This document shows, one piece after another, positions 59,988 through 64,000 of a stretch of DNA of 64,000 nt. Positions within the stretch are counted from its first letter, which is position 1; every line of letters begins with the position of its first letter. Under the pieces are notes generated by a model that was not told where the DNA came from, made no database searches, and saw only the letters and a list, made by a program, of their open reading frames with translations. Source of the stretch: Vibrio atlanticus (GTDB lineage: Bacteria > Pseudomonadota > Gammaproteobacteria > Enterobacterales > Vibrionaceae); assembly GCF_024347315.1 (NCBI RefSeq), contig NZ_AP025460.1, positions 558,001 to 622,000 of the forward strand, read 5' to 3'. Both the position numbers and the translations under genes were made by a program.

Positions 59988-62237
59988 ATGCTCAGCCAAC
60001 TAAGGGAAATAGTTGAACACGTATCAAGAGTTGAAGATGTGTCGACGGCTCTTGATATTTTGGTTAAAGAGACATGCAGCGCGATGCAGACGGAATGTTG
60101 CACCGTGTATTTGGCAAATAATGATATGCAGCGTCTTGAGTTGATGGCAACTCAAGGCCTGATCTTCAAAGGCAATAGCATTCACATTGGTTTTGACGAA
60201 GGTTTGGTTGGCCTTGTTAAAAGAAGTGCTGAACCGATCAACCTTGCACAAGCGTCTGCTCACCCTGCTTATAAGTTTTTTCCAGAGCTTGGAGAAAAGG
60301 TTTATCACTCTTTTCTCGGCACTCCGATTATCTATCGCAAGCAAGTGCTTGGCGTATTAGTCATTCAACAGAAGTCCCCCCGTTTATTCAGTGAGATGGA
60401 AGAATCCTTCCTTGTTACACTCTCAGCACAGCTTGCGGTTATTGTGGCGCATGCCCAAACTCAAGGCCATTGGCTGTTAGAGCAACAGAAGCTACCTGCG
60501 ACCAAAGGTATTGCAGCTTCATCGGGTGTGGCGATTGGTGACTTATGGTGGGACAACACTCAGCCTGAACTCACCGATGTTTACCCTGCTTCGACGCTCA
60601 ATGTTGAAAGGGAGCATGAGCTGTTGGCAGTCGCTGTCGAAAATGCTCTCAATGATTTCAAGCGAATGCGAAAGCGTTTAGACAGTGAAATCAATAAAGA
60701 CGCGTTGGCGATCTTTGATCTGTTTACTCACTTACTCAACGATCCCATGTTACGTAAGGATCTCAAGAGCCAAATTCAGAAAGGCGATAAAGCCGATTGG
60801 GCATTGAGACAGGTTGTTGAGAGTTACTCTAACCGTTTTGCTCGTATGTCAGATGTGTACCTTCGGGAGAGAGCGCAAGATGTCCGAGAGCTTGGTCAAA
60901 GACTGCTCTATTTCCTCCACAATTCTGAACATGAACTTCGTACGTTAGATAAACCGATTATTTTGGTGGTTCGTGAGTTAACGGCCTCTGTATTAGCGTC
61001 TATTCTGAAAGAAAAACTATTAGCGGTTATTTCCTTGGAAGGGGCGGCGAACTCGCACGCAGCGATTTTATCTCGAGCTTTGGGTATTCCTTCTGTTATG
61101 GGAGTTAACCTTAATCTTTCGCAAGCTAATGGTAAGCAAGCGATTGTTGACGGGTATAGCGGCGAGATCTTTATTGAGCCGACTAAAAACCTGCTCAAAG
61201 AGTATCGGGGGCTGATTCTAGAAGAGAGTGAGCTCTCCTCTATGGTCAATCGAGAACTGTACTTACCGGCAAAAACGAAAGACGACAAGCAAGTCGAGAT
61301 TCTGCTTAATGCGGGTTTGAGTGCAGACACTAACATCGCTATCAACCAAGGGGTTGATGGGGTTGGTCTGTATCGAACCGAAATTTCTTTCTTGTTGCAG
61401 CAAAGGTTTCCGTCAGAGGACGAACAATTCAAACAGTATCGTTCTGTGCTTGCGAGTTACCCTGAGAAGCAAGTGGTGATGCGAACCTTGGATATTGGTG
61501 GAGATAAGGCGTTACCTTACTTCCCAATAGAAGAAGATAATCCATTCCTTGGTTGGCGTGGTATTCGTTTTACCCTTGATCACCCCGACATCTTTATTAT
61601 TCAGTTACGTGCGATGTTACGTGCGAGTTGTGATAGCCAGAACTTGAGTATCTTGTTGCCGATGATCTCTAGCACTCAAGAACTGGATGATACTGTTCAA
61701 CTTATCGAGCAAGCCTACGATGAAGTGCATGAACTCGACAGTCGAGTTCGTATGCCGCGTATCGGCATCATGATTGAAGTGCCATCAATGCTTTACCTTC
61801 TTCCGCTTATTGCGGATAAAGTTGATTTCGTTTCGGTGGGCACCAATGACTTAACTCAATATTTATTGGCGGTTGACCGGAACAATTCCCGCGTCTCTGA
61901 TGTCTATGAATCCATGCACCCTGCTGTGATCATGGCATTGAAACACATCCATGATACTTGTAAGCAATATCAATTGCCTGTGTGTATATGTGGAGAGCTC
62001 GCGGGTGATCCAATGGGTGCATTGCTCTTGATTGGGTTAGGGTATGAGACGTTAAGTATGAACACCTCAAATGTCGCAAGGACTAAGTATTTGATTCGTC
62101 AATCTAAGCTTAGTGAACTGCAAGATTTGGCAAATGAGGCGCTATCAAAACCGTATGGAAGTGACATCTATAGTATGATGCTCAACTATTTCGAAGAGCG
62201 TGAATTTACAGGCTTCATTCGAGCGGGTAAAAAATAG
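59988..62237 (+). CDS. ptsP: PEP-protein phosphotransferase PtsP (EI-Ntr)
   Basis: PtsP is the first enzyme of the nitrogen-related phosphotransferase chain, passing phosphate from PEP to NPr and on to PtsN. Of 749 residues, ~1-155 form a GAF domain (binds glutamine and 2-oxoglutarate in E. coli), then the EI N-terminal and phospho-His domains, with the active His357 in GAANSHAAILSRALG, and the PEP-binding TIM barrel with TLDIGGDKALPYF, GWRGIRF and the catalytic Cys in CICGELAGDP. It starts two bases after rppH. ptsN and npr are not in the window. It links to the nitrogen genes at the left end functionally, not physically. Confidence 0.96.
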   Translation: MLSQLREIVEHVSRVEDVSTALDILVKETCSAMQTECCTVYLANNDMQRLELMATQGLIFKGNSIHIGFDEGLVGLVKRSAEPINLAQASAHPAYKFFPELGEKVYHSFLGTPIIYRKQVLGVLVIQQKSPRLFSEMEESFLVTLSAQLAVIVAHAQTQGHWLLEQQKLPATKGIAASSGVAIGDLWWDNTQPELTDVYPASTLNVEREHELLAVAVENALNDFKRMRKRLDSEINKDALAIFDLFTHLLNDPMLRKDLKSQIQKGDKADWALRQVVESYSNRFARMSDVYLRERAQDVRELGQRLLYFLHNSEHELRTLDKPIILVVRELTASVLASILKEKLLAVISLEGAANSHAAILSRALGIPSVMGVNLNLSQANGKQAIVDGYSGEIFIEPTKNLLKEYRGLILEESELSSMVNRELYLPAKTKDDKQVEILLNAGLSADTNIAINQGVDGVGLYRTEISFLLQQRFPSEDEQFKQYRSVLASYPEKQVVMRTLDIGGDKALPYFPIEEDNPFLGWRGIRFTLDHPDIFIIQLRAMLRASCDSQNLSILLPMISSTQELDDTVQLIEQAYDEVHELDSRVRMPRIGIMIEVPSMLYLLPLIADKVDFVSVGTNDLTQYLLAVDRNNSRVSDVYESMHPAVIMALKHIHDTCKQYQLPVCICGELAGDPMGALLLIGLGYETLSMNTSNVARTKYLIRQSKLSELQDLANEALSKPYGSDIYSMMLNYFEEREFTGFIRAGKK

Positions 62238-62245
62238 GATTTAAC

Positions 62246-63037
62246 GTGTCATATGAACTGATAGGCTTGCTAGCAGGCCTTGGTGCTATTGTTGGTGTTT
62301 TAGCTGGCTTGCTGGGCATTGGTGGTGGTTTGCTGGTGGTTCCTGCCTTACTCTTTTTGCTTCCTAAAGCGGGTATCCCTCAAGAGTTTGCGATGCAAAT
62401 GGCATTGGCTACCTCGTTATCAACCATCATCGTTACGTCGGGATCGTCTGCGATTAACCATTTAAAATTGGGTAATGTAGAGATGTTTGTCGTTAAATGG
62501 TTGATACCAGGTGTCGTGATAGGTGGCTTCCTAGGTTCTTTCGTGGCCGATGTGATTCCAGCTCAATACTTACCAAAAGTCTTTGGTGTGATTGTCTTGG
62601 TATTGGCGTTGCAAATGCTGTTGTCTATTCGCTCTAAGAGCCAAAAGTCGATGCCGGGTTCAGCTAAAACCGTGCTGTGTGGTGGCGGTATTGGTTTGGT
62701 ATCAAGTTTAGCGGGCATTGGCGGTGGATCTTTGTCGGTACCTTTCCTTAACCATCACGGTGTGGAAATGCGTAAAGCCGTCGGCTCATCTTCGGTATGC
62801 GGTTGTGTTATTGCGATTTCAGGAATGCTAGGCTTCATTTGGCATGGATCTTCTGTCGATGATCTTCCTGCGTATAGCTTAGGTTATGTTTATCTGCCGG
62901 CTTTGATTGCGATATCTTGTACCTCAGTGTTGACCACTCGAGTGGGGGCGAAACTGGCCACTCAATTACCAACCTCTGTGCTAAAGAAATTCTTTGCGGT
63001 ATTTTTAATGTTTATAGCAGCCACAATGCTGCTGTAG
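62246..63037 (+). CDS. TSUP (TauE/SafE) family membrane transporter
   Basis: This 263-residue membrane protein of the TSUP family has the two family repeats GVLAGLLGIGGGLLVVPALL (~residue 17) and GLVSSLAGIGGGSLSVPFL (~150) and about eight helices. It uses a GTG start with AGGAT upstream, eight bases after ptsP, and so is in the rppH-ptsP-lgt transcript. E. coli has no gene at this place. The LGIGGGLL signature differs from the YfcA-like paralogue at 4517. The substrate is unknown; a sulfur anion is the family default. Confidence 0.85.
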   Translation: MSYELIGLLAGLGAIVGVLAGLLGIGGGLLVVPALLFLLPKAGIPQEFAMQMALATSLSTIIVTSGSSAINHLKLGNVEMFVVKWLIPGVVIGGFLGSFVADVIPAQYLPKVFGVIVLVLALQMLLSIRSKSQKSMPGSAKTVLCGGGIGLVSSLAGIGGGSLSVPFLNHHGVEMRKAVGSSSVCGCVIAISGMLGFIWHGSSVDDLPAYSLGYVYLPALIAISCTSVLTTRVGAKLATQLPTSVLKKFFAVFLMFIAATMLL

Positions 63038-63093
63038 TGTCTTTCTGTTAGCTATTGAGCTAACCGTTAATCAATTTAGATAGAGAGCCAAGT

Positions 63094-63915
63094 ATGTCTC
63101 AGGGTTTTATCGAATTCCCAAATATCGATCCTGTTCTTATTGAACTAGGACCAATCTCAGTTCGTTGGTACGGCCTAATGTACCTTGTTGGTTTTATGTT
63201 TGCTCTTTGGTTAGCAAATCGCCGAGCGGATCAACCAGATAGTGGTTGGACTCGAGAGCAAGTATCAGACTTACTGTTTGCTGGCTTTTTAGGTGTGGTA
63301 CTGGGTGGTCGTATTGGCTACGTGCTTTTCTACAACTTTGACCTTTTCCTAGCAGATCCACTTTACCTCTTTAAGGTATGGACTGGCGGTATGTCTTTCC
63401 ACGGTGGCTTACTTGGTGTAATTACGGCTATGTTCTGGTATGCGAAAAAGAACGGTCGAACCTTCTTTGGTGTTGCAGACATGATCGCGCCATTGGTGCC
63501 ATTTGGTTTAGGTATGGGTCGTTTAGGTAACTTCATGAACAGCGAGCTTTGGGGCCGTGTGACTGATGTGCCATGGGCAATCGTATTCCCGAATGGTGGT
63601 CCACTTCCTCGTCATCCATCTCAACTTTACGAGATGGCGCTTGAAGGCATTGTGTTGTTCTTCATCTTGAACTGGTTTATCAAAAAGCCACGACCTCTTG
63701 GTTCTGTGTCAGGGTTATTCCTGGCAGGATATGGTACATTCCGCTTCTTAGTAGAATACGTACGTGAACCTGATGCTCACCTAGGTTTGTTCGGTGGATT
63801 TATCTCTATGGGACAAATTTTGTCACTGCCAATGGTTATCATCGGTGTGTTGATGATGGTGTGGGCATACAAGCGTGGCCACTACAAAGATGAATTACCA
63901 CAACAAACGAAGTAA
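63094..63915 (+). CDS. lgt: Prolipoprotein diacylglyceryl transferase
   Basis: Lgt attaches diacylglycerol from phosphatidylglycerol to the lipobox Cys of prolipoproteins in the inner membrane. The 273 residues have about seven transmembrane helices; the essential His103 lies in [11 protein letters not shown] and Arg143 in [15 protein letters not shown], the Lgt signature. GAGAG precedes the ATG. It lies downstream of the TSUP gene and upstream of thyA, as in E. coli (ptsP-lgt-thyA). Its substrates here would include the lipoproteins at 9646, 28552 and probably DsbC. Confidence 0.96.
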   Translation: MSQGFIEFPNIDPVLIELGPISVRWYGLMYLVGFMFALWLANRRADQPDSGWTREQVSDLLFAGFLGVVLGGRIGYVLFYNFDLFLADPLYLFKVWTGGMSFHGGLLGVITAMFWYAKKNGRTFFGVADMIAPLVPFGLGMGRLGNFMNSELWGRVTDVPWAIVFPNGGPLPRHPSQLYEMALEGIVLFFILNWFIKKPRPLGSVSGLFLAGYGTFRFLVEYVREPDAHLGLFGGFISMGQILSLPMVIIGVLMMVWAYKRGHYKDELPQQTK

Positions 63916-63924
63916 GGAATTGGT

Positions 63925-64000
63925 GTGAAACAGTATTTAGATCTCTGTCAGCGTATCGTTGATGACGGTACTTGGATTGAAAATGAACGCACGGGTAAGC
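63925..64000 (+). CDS. thyA: Thymidylate synthase, 5' fragment
   Basis: This is the first 25 codons of ThyA, which makes dTMP from dUMP and methylene-tetrahydrofolate. The GTG at 63925 has AAGGA six bases upstream, nine bases after the lgt stop. The sequence VKQYLDLCQRIVDDGTWIEN and the following ERTGK match the ThyA N terminus, in which the RTG Arg binds dUMP phosphate. The frame is open to the window end. Location after lgt supports the call. Confidence 0.9.
   Translation, partial: MKQYLDLCQRIVDDGTWIENERTGK

Noticed and set aside
60908..61432. 174-codon minus-strand ORF inside ptsP
   Set aside because: Antisense shadow over the catalytic region of ptsP; no ribosome site.

Overview
The window is a stretch of core chromosome from a Vibrio, probably of the Splendidus clade (the genus rests on gene content and order; the clade is inference). 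Supporting marks are a full-length VpsR next to lysS, an E. coli-type arcB placed convergent to arcA, two glutamate synthase operons side by side, a thr operon with a Thr/Ile leader peptide, and the strings fldB/xerD-dsbC-recJ-prfB-lysS and mutH-rppH-ptsP-lgt-thyA. There is no rRNA, tRNA, CRISPR array, prophage or intact insertion sequence. Both ends cut through genes (carA on the left, thyA on the right).

Layout. 1-4.4 kb: carAB (carbamoyl phosphate), with a 3' UTR that matches the position of the Vibrio CarZ small RNA. 4.5-10.1 kb: a TSUP transporter convergent with a LysR regulator, then a minus-strand mtnN-cobD-btuF-yadS operon (SAH/MTA recycling and cobalamin salvage/uptake) and a DUF1499 lipoprotein. 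10.3-22.6 kb: two gltBD operons, one of the E. coli type and one whose N termini resemble the Bacillus enzymes. 23.1-30.0 kb: yhcC, a PAS/GGDEF diguanylate cyclase, arcB, a lipoprotein and convergent arcA. 30.5-36.7 kb: rraA, a small barrel-like protein, then thrLABC with its attenuator. 36.7-43.9 kb: grcA with a tandem FNR-type promoter, the repair genes nfo and ung (with a small His-rich ORF and a MITE-like element between them), a hemerythrin protein, DUF3545, an alanine/sodium symporter and yaaA. 44-48.5 kb: srmB, trmN6, brnQ, fldB. 48.6-56.7 kb: xerD-dsbC-recJ, prfB with its programmed +1 frameshift, lysS, vpsR. 57-64 kb: small DUF proteins, mutH, a DnaA-box-rich gap in the position of E. 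coli DARS2, then rppH-ptsP-TSUP-lgt-thyA.

How it fits together. Nitrogen and amino acid metabolism dominate (carAB, two GOGATs, thrABC, brnQ, AGCS symporter). The ArcA/ArcB redox system sits with FNR-like sites upstream of arcA/rraA and grcA, giving an anaerobic-response theme. Replication control and mismatch repair meet at the mutH-DnaA-box-rppH region. VpsR and the GGDEF protein belong to c-di-GMP signalling.

No clearly new multi-gene system is visible. The most rewarding signals are non-coding: the DARS2-like DnaA-box cluster, the two FNR-like sites 53 bp apart at grcA, the FNR box between arcA and rraA, a MITE-like element, a recurring class of degenerate 17-20 bp tandem repeats in gaps between operons, a hairpin separating the recJ ribosome binding site from its start codon, and residue-level oddities in ArcB (one cysteine only) and DsbC (lipobox, no second disulfide).
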